From Liolophura sinensis (lineage: Eukaryota; Mollusca; Polyplacophora; Chitonida; Chitonidae): a stretch of 64,000 bases of DNA. The stretch covers positions 17,285,717-17,349,716 of the forward strand of contig NC_088305.1 of NCBI RefSeq assembly GCF_032854445.1, written 5' to 3'. This document shows positions 53,615 to 64,000 of the stretch, piece by piece (position 1 is the stretch's first letter; each line of letters begins with the position of its first letter). Below the pieces are notes generated by a model, which saw only the letters and a list, made by a program, of their open reading frames with translations, was not told where the DNA came from and made no database searches. The position numbers and the translations under genes were made by a program.

Positions 53615-56099
53615 GTATCAGAGCGGCTAATATGTGTTTCTGGTTTGTTTGCAACTATTAAAGTCTTGTCCTTTTGTTATGGGGACCAGGGACCATGACC
53701 ATTGCGCTTTTGATACAGTACAGTTGACTGTAATCTCTATGCGCTGGGTTTGTTAGTGTCAATGCGCCGTTTTTTTTAATTAAATGCGCATATGGCGCAA
53801 GGCGCGTGGCCTTCCCGATCCCTGATCTTATGGACACAGACCCCCATTACAACTTCCGTTTTTTGGTAGGGACGATTGTAGTCCTGTGAATTTTAGGGTA
53901 TAAAGTCTTTTTTTGCTCCCAGGCGTCCGTTTTTGATGCACAGGTGCATGCTTGGTATTAAAATGCTGGAAACTGTCTAAACTTTGAGGAGGTATGAGCT
54001 TTATTGATGAAAGTTTGAAATTCTCGGTGAAAGTACACAAGGTGTGAGGTAGTGATGAGGCTGCGAGTGACGTCCCCTTGGCGTTGCTAGGCACGCCTCC
54101 CAGCTGCCGGCATGGAAAGGTCCAGATTTTGACGGTCAACCTATGTCAAGATTTTTATGGCTTCTTTCTCACAGGCTGGGCCAGGTATGCACCAAAGCTT
54201 ATTGGCCACGGAATGTTTGGGACTGAGCTACAGCGTTAGACGTTAACATTGTCGCTTATGGAAAATTAATGGGGGTCCGAGGCCTTATAGGCCCGGCCTT
54301 CACCTCAATGGCGCATTATTTTCTGGATGTAAGCTATTACAAAAGACTTACAGCTATACATGCATATAGTGTCCACCAGCGAGCAGCAGAGAAGTGCATG
54401 CTCCATAACCTAACACTACCCCCCCCCCCCCCCCCCACAACTTTTCATCAAATTTACACGAACCACGTGATCGACCCTGGGCATACCCAAATCCGCGGAA
54501 TTCCACGGATCCGCTGAAAATTCCCATCCCTGTGTATAGAGCTTTTGTACGCTTGCTTAATTTGATGTTCACAGACTTGTTTCCTACCAGGGGATATGCT
54601 CTATATAACCCTATTTATAAGCAGTCACGTTCGACCAGACGATGACTCGGGTTTTAGCAGAACACAAGATCAATGGCTAAGTTCGGATGCTCTTTATTCC
54701 GAGCCAACTCCATATACAAGATAGAAACTGGGAGATTAACAGATCTTATATCAACTGCCTTGAGATGAAATATAGTCTGAGTACAATATCAATTCTTACA
54801 GCATATATACAATGTTCTTATCTTATCACATTTTAAAAGACGTCAAGAACAGGATAACGCCAATGGACTCATGTCATTAGTGGTTGTCGCTGACCAGCAC
54901 ACAGCACAAACAAAATACTTAACCAGGGGTCACCAATACTTAGCACTGACATGCTGATCCGTGTGAATTTCAAGTATTTGGTTATGATCTACGGTTAGAA
55001 CAATTCAGATACAATACAGCTAACACATATACACGTATGCTATCAATATATAGAGTGACTAGTTCAGATCAAAAGCCTTATCCTGTATATCTGGTATACA
55101 GATGTAACAAAATTACGTTATAGATACTATGTATACGCTATGAAAAATACTACAAAATGATAAAAATTTGTACAAAGATTTTAGGAAACCACCCAGTTCA
55201 AGTCTTCAGAGCAAACACTTCCATGAGCATCTCTGAAAAATATTAAATCACCATTGAATATCCTGGTGAATACATATGAAGTGTCCATAATGTAAGAGAA
55301 ACCTACATTGACAAGTTTTATTGTAAGAAAAACACATCAATCAATAAAACCATTATACTTCTTCACTTCAAGGATATTGTTACAAATAATGATAGTTCCA
55401 GAAGAGTATTGCCTCTGATTCTTTAATACCATTTCTCTCAAAAATATAGCCACGCTATATTTCATACATTTCATATAATCATGGAAATCATACTAGACCA
55501 GTGAGTCTAAAACTGAAGTACTGAACCTTCGAAAAACAAAGAAGTAGTTTCAACTTGTAATTGTTATCATCCGGATTATGGAAATTAAAAGGTACACAGG
55601 ATCAAAGCAAAGAACAAGCTGTATTCCTTTTACTCGCATTGGCTTTACCCAAACTGTGTCCATAACAAATGTTTTTTTTTGGGGATTCACAGGCGGTCCA
55701 TTTGGAATTCGCTAATTTGTTAATAAGGCATAAAACTTTGGCATTAACGCCTACACCATGTAGTTTTTCGCCTTTTCCCAAGGGTGCTTTTGGTGCCTCG
55801 ATCCAGGTTTAGTCACTCAAAACACCTGAAAAACCAACACAAATGTTAGCTCATGATGTCTAACTTGCCTATGGAAGATGATACATGCTTATGATACTAC
55901 ATTGATGGAAGGCTGCAAGCAGACCTGTAATGGATTAGTCTAAATAAGACCTTTTATTATGTGTATGTAATTTGCTTAATAAATTCACACTCTAAAAGTA
56001 TTTTGCCTGAATATAAGGTACACTCAGGTGAAAATTACATAAAAACAAAAACAGAACTCTGTCAACTAGTCAGGGAACATTGAACATCTTGCTATTATT
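53615..56099. other. Gene-poor region
   Basis: About 2.5 kb without recognised genes. A C-run at 54420-54436; 54,600-56,100 is AT-rich with no coding periodicity. The open frame 53828-54139 on minus matches nothing known. Confidence 0.45.
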
Positions 56100-56100
56100 G

Positions 56101-57995
56101 AACGCCCTTTACGGACTACGAATGCTATACGAATGTCGGACATGACGCTTATATTCCTCTCAGTCGAGTGCTGATAAGAAGAGGAAGGTTGAGGTTTTAT
56201 CGGACGCACTTAATAATAGACCGGGTAATTGGCCGGCTTTCGTTGTATTCTCAACGAAGAATGAAAACAAGCCGGCATCTAAAATTCATCCTTTTGTTTT
56301 GAAAAGGGCTCTTAAGGGCACAAGCTCAAAAAATTACGATCCGGGGACATTCTGATCGGATGTTTCCGGAAACGACCATCGATAAATTTACTTCCACTGT
56401 GGAAAATTACTGATATACCTGTATATACATCCCATCACAATTCCCTGAATAGTTGTCTGGGAATAATACGTGACAGCAATCAGGACATAAGACTTATCGG
56501 AAGAGGAAATCTGTAAAGCACTAAATTTACAGGGTGTTACAGGGTTAAACGCTTCACCACGAAGAAAGCTGGTAACATCCTAAAATTAAATACATCTATT
56601 GACCTTTACCAGTACCTCTCTTCCGTACCATATCTACATTGGCCCATATAGGTTTAGTGTAGACTTACATACTCACAGTGCAACACGTTTTTTCAATTGC
56701 CAAAAGATCGGTCACGGCAAGGGCTAATGTAGAAATAAACTGGTTTGTTTCTGCTGCGGCAGTGAAGGTCATTATGGTCTTGACCGCAGTAGCACAGTTA
56801 AGTGTTGCAATTGCGGTGGGGATCACATGGCCTCCTCTAATAACTGCCCCGTTTTTCTCAAGGAAAAACAAACAAGAAGTATAAAAAACTAAAAATATAT
56901 CGTATCAGGAGGCCCGCAGATTAGTCTCGCCTTCTAATACTTCACTGAAGACTTCATTTGCCCATGCAGTCAAGCGAGTAGCATCTGTTGCTACTCAAAC
57001 TTCGTTGACTTGGCCCATTAGTAACGAGAAACCTAGTTCTATTTCTGTGGAACCTAGAGTGCGACCAGCTCTTCATTCTTCCTCAACCCAGACCAATTCA
57101 ACACAACAGATAAAACCAGTGAATAATGTCGACCAAACTGATAACCCTGAAACAAAAACAAAATTGGGTGACATAAGTCCGGAAATAAACCTCAAAATAA
57201 TAATAAACCTAGTGGCCCCATGGGGCGTTCCTCTAGGGCCACTAGGGATCCTGTCCAAACTTTTAATAAGTTTCGATCGTTGGTCCTTTAACATCAGATG
57301 CGGATGTGATGGATACATCACCCGCACCAGGGAGATCTTCCAGCCCATCTCCAAGGAAAGGGTCGTCCTCGGTCCAAACATAAAGAAAAATCTTCTATAC
57401 ATCTCCCTCCATAATGGCGATATATGACAAATTATACAGTGGAATTGTCGAGGCCTTAAGGTGAATTTTATTGAAATAACACAGCTTGTTCAATCATTAA
57501 ATCCTATTGCCCTTTGTTTTCAGGAAACTCACCTGAAGACATCTGACAAAAATACAATAAGTTTTAAAAATTATTCACTTTATAGCACCTATTGTATTGA
57601 AGAAGAGCGAGCTGCAGGCGGCTCTTCTATCTTCATCAATAACAATATTATTCACAGCTCTGTTCCTCTGGATACAGACTTTCAGGTTGTGGCTGTCCGT
57701 GTTTCTTGTCTAAAACAATCACAATATGTTCGGTGTATATACCTCCGAACATTTCTTTGTCACCTTCTCAGTAACATAACTGAAAAAAACAATTACCTAG
57801 GCTAAATCTTTTATAATAACGGATGGTTTTAATTTCCATAACCCCCTTTGGGGCAGTGATAAAATAAATAATGCGGGCAAAATACTAGAAGAATTCTTAT
57901 CTAAGGATGAACGGTGTTATTTCAATGATGGTTGTAAATATAAGCGTCAAGTCCGACATTCATTTACCGTTTGTAGTCCGTAAAAGGCCTTCCAG
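56101..57995. repeat. Imperfect inverted repeat around a LINE copy
   Basis: 56,101-56,155 (acgccctttacggactacgaatg to gacatgacgcttatatt) pairs with the reverse complement of 57,937-57,995 (gacttgacgcttatatttac, ggccttttacggactac). A further block (catcttgctattatt versus gatcttgcgattatcg) extends it outward. About 1.8 kb apart. Confidence 0.5.
56156..57936 (+). mobile_element. LINE copy: ORF1 with CCHC knuckles and start of ORF2 endonuclease
   Basis: ORF1 remnant: NNRPGNWPAFVVFSTKNENK, ASKIHPFVLKRALKG, then decay, then zinc knuckles NCQKIGHGKG, CFCCGSEGHYGLD, CCNCGGDHMASSNNC near 56,680-56,860. A further ORF1 frame runs 57005-57427. ORF2 starts near 57,430 (IQWNCRGLK) with the APE-type endonuclease segment SLNPIALCFQETHLKTSDKN and AAGGSSIFINNNIIHSSVPL, then FNFHNPLWGS after a shift. 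RT is absent. 5' and 3' truncated. Confidence 0.8.
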
Positions 57996-58439
57996 GTCGA
58001 TAATCGCAAGATCAAATTTCCACAACAACGTTTAACACTAACTCCCAAAGACAAAGATATGTAAGAAATTATACAAATAAGAAATAAAGCCGGCAACACA
58101 CGAGAGAAGCGGTCATCAGTTTTCAATGATGCCGGGCAGACAATGAATATTCCAGGCATAAATTCCATATCAAAGTTCAAATTCCTAGTCCGTGAATGAG
58201 TTCCAGGTCAAATAAACAATTAAAAAAGTATCTCATGCGCGCTTTGATTGCAACTAATCATAAAGGCTTCATGCTGATGTACTAAGCATGGCTACCTTTA
58301 TGGCCCCTAGCCCCAGATTAAGCGGTATAAAATACAGTTTGAAAATGACGCGCGTTACTGACCCTACCTGATCAGATTGTGATTCAAAAGTAACGGACGA
58401 TTACGTCTTCTCCGTTAATATGTAAAGATCTCGTGCTAC

Positions 58440-58615
58440 AAGGGGCGCCATCTATGATGTTACACATGACATACAAGATAGACGGTTACACTGGGCATCC
58501 AGCGCCATCTATGTTGTTGAACACCATGTACGTGATAGATATGTACATAGGGATAACAGCGCCGTCTATGTTTGATGGAGTACCCTTGACAAACTAGTTT
58601 TTGAACTAGCAACTT
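58440..58615. repeat. 58-bp tandem repeat, three units
   Basis: The phrase gcgccatctatgttgt recurs at about 58,445, 58,502 and 58,560 (gcgccgtctatg), each followed by related sequence ending in tacacatgacatac / caccatgtacgtg. Diverged units of 57-58 bases. Confidence 0.6.
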
Positions 58616-59859
58616 GTGACGTAGATTAAAGTCATCACAATTAACGCAAGATCTCACAAATGCTACAAGGCGAGATATGTATACGCCATATGCAGGACCC
58701 TTTGGTATATTGCTATCGAAATAGATAATTTACAATATCAAAATTGAAATTATCCCCTTTGTCGTAAAGGCGGCGTGAAAGGAGACCTTGTTCGTCTTTG
58801 CACAGATATACATCCAAATAAGATGTATCATCAGGGCATGAACAGTTAGAAAATAGTTTCTATTCTTCATCGAAAATACTTAGGCCTGCTAGATGACAGT
58901 TCTTCATCCAGTGATCTGGCATAGTGGGACGACAGATACAGCACTTGGGTTACTTCTCCACAATACCTCAGTAGTTGAGAGACTGTCACCGGAAATGTCT
59001 TCAGCAAGGCATTCGACGATTCCTCTTCATAAATCTTTTTGAAGTCATGAAAGATCTGTTAGTATGATAAAACATAAAAAAGAATTCCACTACATACGGC
59101 AAGGCGCATTACTCAGTGAACATGCTACCACGGGTAAGTGCAATATTTTCTAGGCTATAAGGATAGTGTCAACTAGATAAACTATAGTCTGTAATAACAG
59201 CCACATGTAGGTGCTGTTATATTGGTATAGGTAGTCTGATGGGTAAACGGGAACTCAATGATCTGAAAGTTAGCTATGTAATGGTGTGCCCCATATAAAG
59301 TTATCTGAAAAACCTGTAACCACTGGTCCTTTGTTGCCAGTGCTTTTGTGGGTATTAAGTGTGGCAAGAAAGAAGCACCAGAGTAGCCTAATGACTAGCA
59401 AATCACGATGTCTAGCACGGTCTTGTAATTCTCGATTTCATTCACAAGCTCTGTGAAGGTAGAATGTTTTTCTGGTGGATTCCAGGATGTCCTTCTTGCG
59501 ACTAGAGCACAGCAAATTCATCTCTCTTAACTCTTCCTGGATACAGGCCTGGGATACTCCTAAAAATAATTCATTTATAGCTACATGTACGAAAAGTATT
59601 CATTAATTTTCGTTTCCATACATGTAGTAAATGCAATAAATTACTGTAGCCATACGCGGATACGTGTTATCCATAAAAACACAGTCAATTTAACACTGAT
59701 CACCAATTAACAATAATTGATCGAATGTCTTTTGATGTTATTTGCAAGTAATGAACAGAAACTATCAAACAATCACATTAAAAGGTATTAATGACACGCC
59801 TATACAATTGTAAGATCAGTGTTAGTTCTTCGATGCTTCCAATCTCCATCCCCCCCCCC
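58616..59859. other. AT-rich spacer
   Basis: About 1.2 kb, no recognised gene or repeat family. A C-run at 59850-59859 borders the LINE. Confidence 0.45.
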
Positions 59860-60225
59860 CTCTCCGTGTGGTCCCCGGAGTGATAAAAATAGGACCTCAG
59901 CCCTCTAAGCAGGCTTGTCGTAAAAGACGACTAACCAAGAGCTTTCCTGTGTGAGCGTAGTGAACATAATAGGCTCACATCTTCTCGGTTATGTGAAAGG
60001 CAACCGGGAAGCGACCTGTTTGCCGTGGGTTGCGACCCGTAATCTCCGAGGACCGCATCCTGGTGGCTGAGGGCGTGTTGGTCTCACGCCACTTTGGCGA
60101 GAGACGGGAGGACGGATGGGCCCGGTCCGATCAATCGGCTTGGTCACGCCTTGCCTCTGCGTGGTCCCAAAATTTCTCCATAACACCACTCAATAAAGAA
60201 TAAATGTTATTTCTCAAAAATTTCG

Positions 60226-60567
60226 CGACCGGCCCGGATAGCACAGTTGGTAGAGCGTCCGCTTCGGGACCGGTAGATCCAGGATCAATCCTTGATCGAG
60301 TCACACCTAAGACTTTAAGAGGCGTTCAGCATGAAGGGGATAGTGCAACGACTGGTTGACCCGTATCAGTATAATGGCTCGGGCGGGGCGGCTTACTTGC
60401 CTTCGGTAAGTCGTCTCAGTGAAGCAGCACTAAATAAAAGAGCGGTGGAAATCCATCCTGCAACAAGGAGGCACATTACACGTTCATGCACCCTAAGGAT
60501 TCCTTCGTCGTCATATGACTGAAAAATTGTTGAGTACGACGTTAAACTCCAAGCACTCACTCCCTAA
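60226..60567 (+). repeat. Full-length SINE family 1 with target duplication
   Basis: 342-base insert with tagcacagttgg (perfect A box), B-box-like ggatcaatcc, body and tail cgttaaactccaagcactc. Flanked by ctcaaaaatttcg (60213-60225) and ctcaaaatttcg (60568-60579). The LINE copy at 41.67 kb has this site uninterrupted. Confidence 0.9.
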
Positions 60568-63008
60568 CTCAAAATTTCGTTTGCGGGACTTCGTTTTGTG
60601 GCGATGGCTCATGGGTCAATCGAGTAATACGTGTCTAATGTGTAACCGTATTCACTGGGTGGGGGACAGAGGAGCTCGTGGTGGGGTTTGCTCATTAAGA
60701 CCATCTGTTCCAGTATACCTTATGTGGAATCCTTGGTGGGTTTCCTGTTGGGTGTCCCCAGGTTCAGTCATCGCCCTTGTTGCCACTCCCGGTTGGGTGG
60801 GGAACACGTGGGCCGAATTTTCATATATCTGGCATGTCTTCCGTAAACCTTTCCAGAAATGTTTCCAAAAAAATCGTAAAAATGAAGTCTTGGTAGACAC
60901 GGACTGTGGATCTCAACAAACAACAGTGGAAAACCTGCATTGCAAGTTCAACAGGACAAGTGAAACAAGTTAAAAGCTTCGATGGGGGAATGTTCTGATC
61001 GAATGCTTTTGCAAACAGCAGTCAATAAATCTGATGACCATAACGAAAATAAATGATATTCCGGTTGTGTTTGAAATCTAGTCAGGGAGTGATCCGGGAT
61101 AGAGATCACGACCTCGCCTACTTCACTGAGGAACAGATATGCCCTGAATTAAAATCTCAAGGGGTCGTTAATGTCAAGTGATTTACATCAAAAAAGGTGA
61201 CAATATTATAAAACTTATTATAATACTTATTATAATATTGTAATACTTATTTAATGATATTGAACAACCCGTTTTGTTCCTAAGTTGATCTACATTGGCT
61301 CGTACAGTGTTCGAGTGGACGTGTACATACAAAACCCAACTAGATGCTTTAAATGTCAAACTTTGGGCATGGCAAGGGTCAACGTAGAAATAATTTGGTA
61401 TGCTTTCGATGTGCAGAAGAGGGCAATGAAGGTTTCGACTGTACTATGACAGTAAAGTGTTTAAATTGTGGCCAAGCCCATGTGGCCTCCTCCAGAGACT
61501 GCTCTCTCTTTATAAAAGAGAAGCAGATTATTACATTCAAAGTGCAAAAAATAATATTACCTGTCTATAAGCACGCAACCTTATCTTTACCCTGAGCGCT
61601 CCCCTAAAAAGTTCATTTGCCAGTGTGGTCAAGAGTGTGTCAACATCTCCTATACGCCTCCCTCCATAATGTGTTCCTAAAATATAATTATACAGTGGAA
61701 TTGTCCAGGTCTTAAAGTTAATATTATTGAAATAACACAGCCAATTCAGTCTTGTCTATTATCATTGTCATACTGATTAAAATTTAAACCAGGTTCGTAT
61801 TTTCAGAGCTAAAGCTTGTCGATTACTTAAGTCAAAGGGACGATCTGGTTGGCAAAACTTTGTTTCAGGCATTACGTCAGAAACACCCATGCGTATGGTC
61901 TGGAACATAGTTCAGGAGCTTTAGGGCAAAAATAATAAAGCAAAAGTCCAGGACTTCAAAGATGGAAATGATGTATTAACCTCTCAATACGACATAGCTA
62001 ATAAATTAGCGGAGACAATTTCCAAAAAATCTTCTCCTGAGAATTATACTTCAGAATTTCAGCATATTAAAAACCAGAAGGAGAAAATTAAATTGCCCTT
62101 TTCTTCTAAAAATTTGGAAGAATATAATCGTCCTTTTAATATCGAAGATCTCAAAAATGCATTTAAAAAGGCACACGATATTGCTTGTGGTCCTGATAAC
62201 GTATACTATAAGTTTCTGAACCATTTACCATCTGAGCCACTTGAGACTCTCTTGGGCTTGCTTAATGATATTTGGATAACTGGTAATTTTCCACCGTCAT
62301 GGAGGGAGGCGTGTATTATCCCGGTTCCCAAACCGGGTAAGGATCATACTGATCCAAATAATTACCGTCTCATAGCTCTTACCTTGTTCGATTCGGAAAC
62401 TTTATTCGCGATAACTTCATCAATAATGAACATGTGGTGTCCATATTTTTGGGCCTTGAAAAGGGCTACGACGCCACATGGAAATATAGTATTTTAAAAG
62501 ACCTCGCGGATATGGGCCCTAAAGCACGATTACCAATATTTATATCCAAATTTTTATCTGATTGTCAGTTTAAGGTACGGGTTGGGTACACTCTTTCCGA
62601 CTCTTGCGAGCGGGAAATGGGTGTACCCCAGGGCAGCACTCTATCACCAACTGTGGTCAGCATAAAAATAAATAGCCTAGCAAAAACATTAACATCCGGC
62701 AAAGAGGGTTCTTTATACGTGGATGATGTCCTTATATGCTAGCGAGGTAAAAATGTGAATAATATCGAACGTCAGTTACAGTTTTGTGTCATTTAAGATC
62801 GAGAAATGGGCAACTGAAAACGGTTTTACATTTTCAACGTCTAAAACCGTCGGTATGGGGAAACTACATCTTGACCCCGAGCTTAATTTTTGCAGTGAAC
62901 AGGTTGAAATTGTTGGATGTATAATTTTTTATATATAATATTTGATAGTAATCTATCTTTTTTACCTCACATAAATATGCTTAAAGCTAAGTGTACAAAG
63001 GCTCTCGA

Positions 63009-63266
63009 GGAGGAGGGGTGGTGGGGGGGTGCTCAGTTTGTTATCACGCGACCCAAGAGTCTCTCACCAGTGCGGTTTCTGTGAGTTCAACTTCAGCTCA
63101 TGCTGCCTTCCTCTCCGGCAGTACGTGGGAAGGTCTGTCATCAACCTGCGGATGGTCGTGTTTTCTTCCCGGGCTCTGCCGGGTTTTCACCCACCATAAT
63201 GCTGGCCGCCATCGTATAATTAAAATATTCTTGAGTACGGCGTAAAACACCAGTCAAATAAATAAT
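63009..63266 (+). repeat. SINE family 2 inserted in LINE ORF2, 13-bp target duplication
   Basis: 258-base insert flanked by caaaggctctcga at 62996-63008 and 63267-63279. The same reading is uninterrupted in the RT fragment at 41.1 kb (reverse strand). It ends cggcgtaaaacaccagtcaaataaataat. Confidence 0.9.
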
Positions 63267-64000
63267 CAAAGGCTCTCGATATAATTAAGGTCGTGTCTAG
63301 CACGGATTGGGGTGCTGAGCGATGCGTTTCGCTTAATTTACATCGTTCTCTGGTGAGGTCTAAATTGGACTATGGATCCATCATTTACAGTTCCACTAGG
63401 CAGTCTTATATTAAAATGTTGAATCCTGTTTATCACCAAGGTTTGGGCCTCAGACTTGGTGCTTTTAGAACCTCGCCAGCAGAAAGTTTATACGGGAAGG
63501 CTAATGAGCCTTCTTTATATAACCAACGTGTAAAACTGAGCCTTCAATATGCTACAAAGCTTAAAGCTCATCCAACAAACCCTGCCTACGACTGTGTTTT
63601 TAATCCATCATATGTAGACAAATTTAATAAATGTCCCAATAAGATCCCACCGTTTAGTCTTCGTATATTGTGGAAGCTAACATCAAGCTAGAGGACATAG
63701 CTCCGGTGTCTTGTCCGGAGTCTCCTCCCTGGATCCTTCCAGAACCTAAACTAATATTTGATCGAAAACATAAAAAATCAAATCCTCTTATAATTAAGCT
63801 TTAGATTTTGCTGAAATAAAGGCTAATTATCCGGATTACAAATTTATGCATAGCGATAGGTCAAAGGTTTGGCGACAGAGTTGCGGCCGCGGCTGTCTTA
63901 GAACAGCGGTTCACTTCTCTTCGTCTGCCACTTTCATCTTCTTCATTTCTGGAGAGGCCATAGCTATGCTCCTGGCCTTCTCATATGTTTCCTCTGGGCG

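Larger units (their letters stand above)
59860..64000 (+). mobile_element. Longest LINE copy (APE-RT-RNaseH type), cut by the window end
   Basis: 5' UTR 59,860-60,840 (ggacctcagccctctaagcagg, tttgcgggacttcg), interrupted by a SINE. ORF1 about 60,850-61,600 with knuckles CFRCAEEGNEGFDC and KCLNCGQAHVASSRDC. ORF2 begins near 61,690; most of the endonuclease is deleted near 61,765. RT from 61,800: FLNHLPSEPLETLLGLLNDI, WREACIIPVPKPGKDHTDPN, then shift, GVPQGSTLSPTVVS, LYVDDVLIC (YVDD active site). RT thumb 63293-63691 after a SINE, and RNase H start near 63,870. Several shifts and stops. CCHC ORF1 plus RNase H suggests the I/Jockey group. Confidence 0.85.

Noticed and set aside
60652-60900. Minus-strand frame in the LINE 5' region
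   Set aside because: Repeated-element 5' UTR sequence read backwards; not conserved in the other copy.

Overview
The window looks like invertebrate nuclear DNA, most likely a gastropod mollusc (abalone-like). The reasons are the tRNA-derived SINEs with a conserved 3' tail, LINE 3' ends running into ATTC repeats, GT/AG introns, and the density of old and young transposons. That taxon is inference from repeat style; no host marker gene was recognised. No rRNA gene, CRISPR array or intact tRNA gene was seen. Almost every recognisable gene is carried by a mobile element, and most are broken.

Layout: 1-2074, 5' part of an LTR retrotransposon on the minus strand (Gag and protease; RT lies outside the window). 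2860-11085, a decaying Polinton/Maverick (adintovirus-like): family-B DNA polymerase C-terminal half on plus, then on minus adenain protease, major capsid, penton-like minor capsid, two small virion-type genes, packaging ATPase, a small Bcl-2-like ORF, a membrane-anchored PC4-like protein and a chromodomain integrase. 11088-15403, two copies of a 1.4-kb unit with a double-PC4-like gene, separated by a piggyBac 5' fragment. 15404-16323 and 27490-29470, two copies of the N-terminal part of a second, different family-B polymerase lineage. 18248-21181, a probably complete transposon with a two-exon 585-codon gene of the DUF7869-like family and inverted 18-bp subterminal motifs; related fragments lie at 24.1-24.75 kb and 25.9-27.24 kb.

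29.5-36.1 kb holds minus-strand exons, including a tyrosine-recombinase-like domain; one coding exon is split by a complete 3,002-bp Transib element (TIRs, 5-bp target duplication GCCTG). 38.4-40.8 kb holds a small spliced coiled-coil gene (minus) facing a plus-strand exon with a decayed duplicate. 41.3-47.6 kb is LINE fragments and two piggyBac relics; 47.7-53.6 kb is two hAT-type genes, one nearly intact over four exons. 56-64 kb is two copies of a CCHC-ORF1/APE-RT-RNaseH LINE, the second interrupted by two SINEs with clear target duplications.

How the parts relate: the Polinton set would form a virus-like particle and replicate and integrate a linear DNA, but the polymerase, capsid, ATPase, integrase and one unknown gene carry stops, shifts or deletions, so this copy is a fossil. 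The most informative signals are the Transib insertion with its datable target site, the DUF7869-like element that is open-framed yet lacks its putative catalytic aspartates, the accessory Bcl-2/PC4 genes of the Polinton, and the double-PC4 gene whose only frame-changing difference between copies falls in a putative mini-intron.
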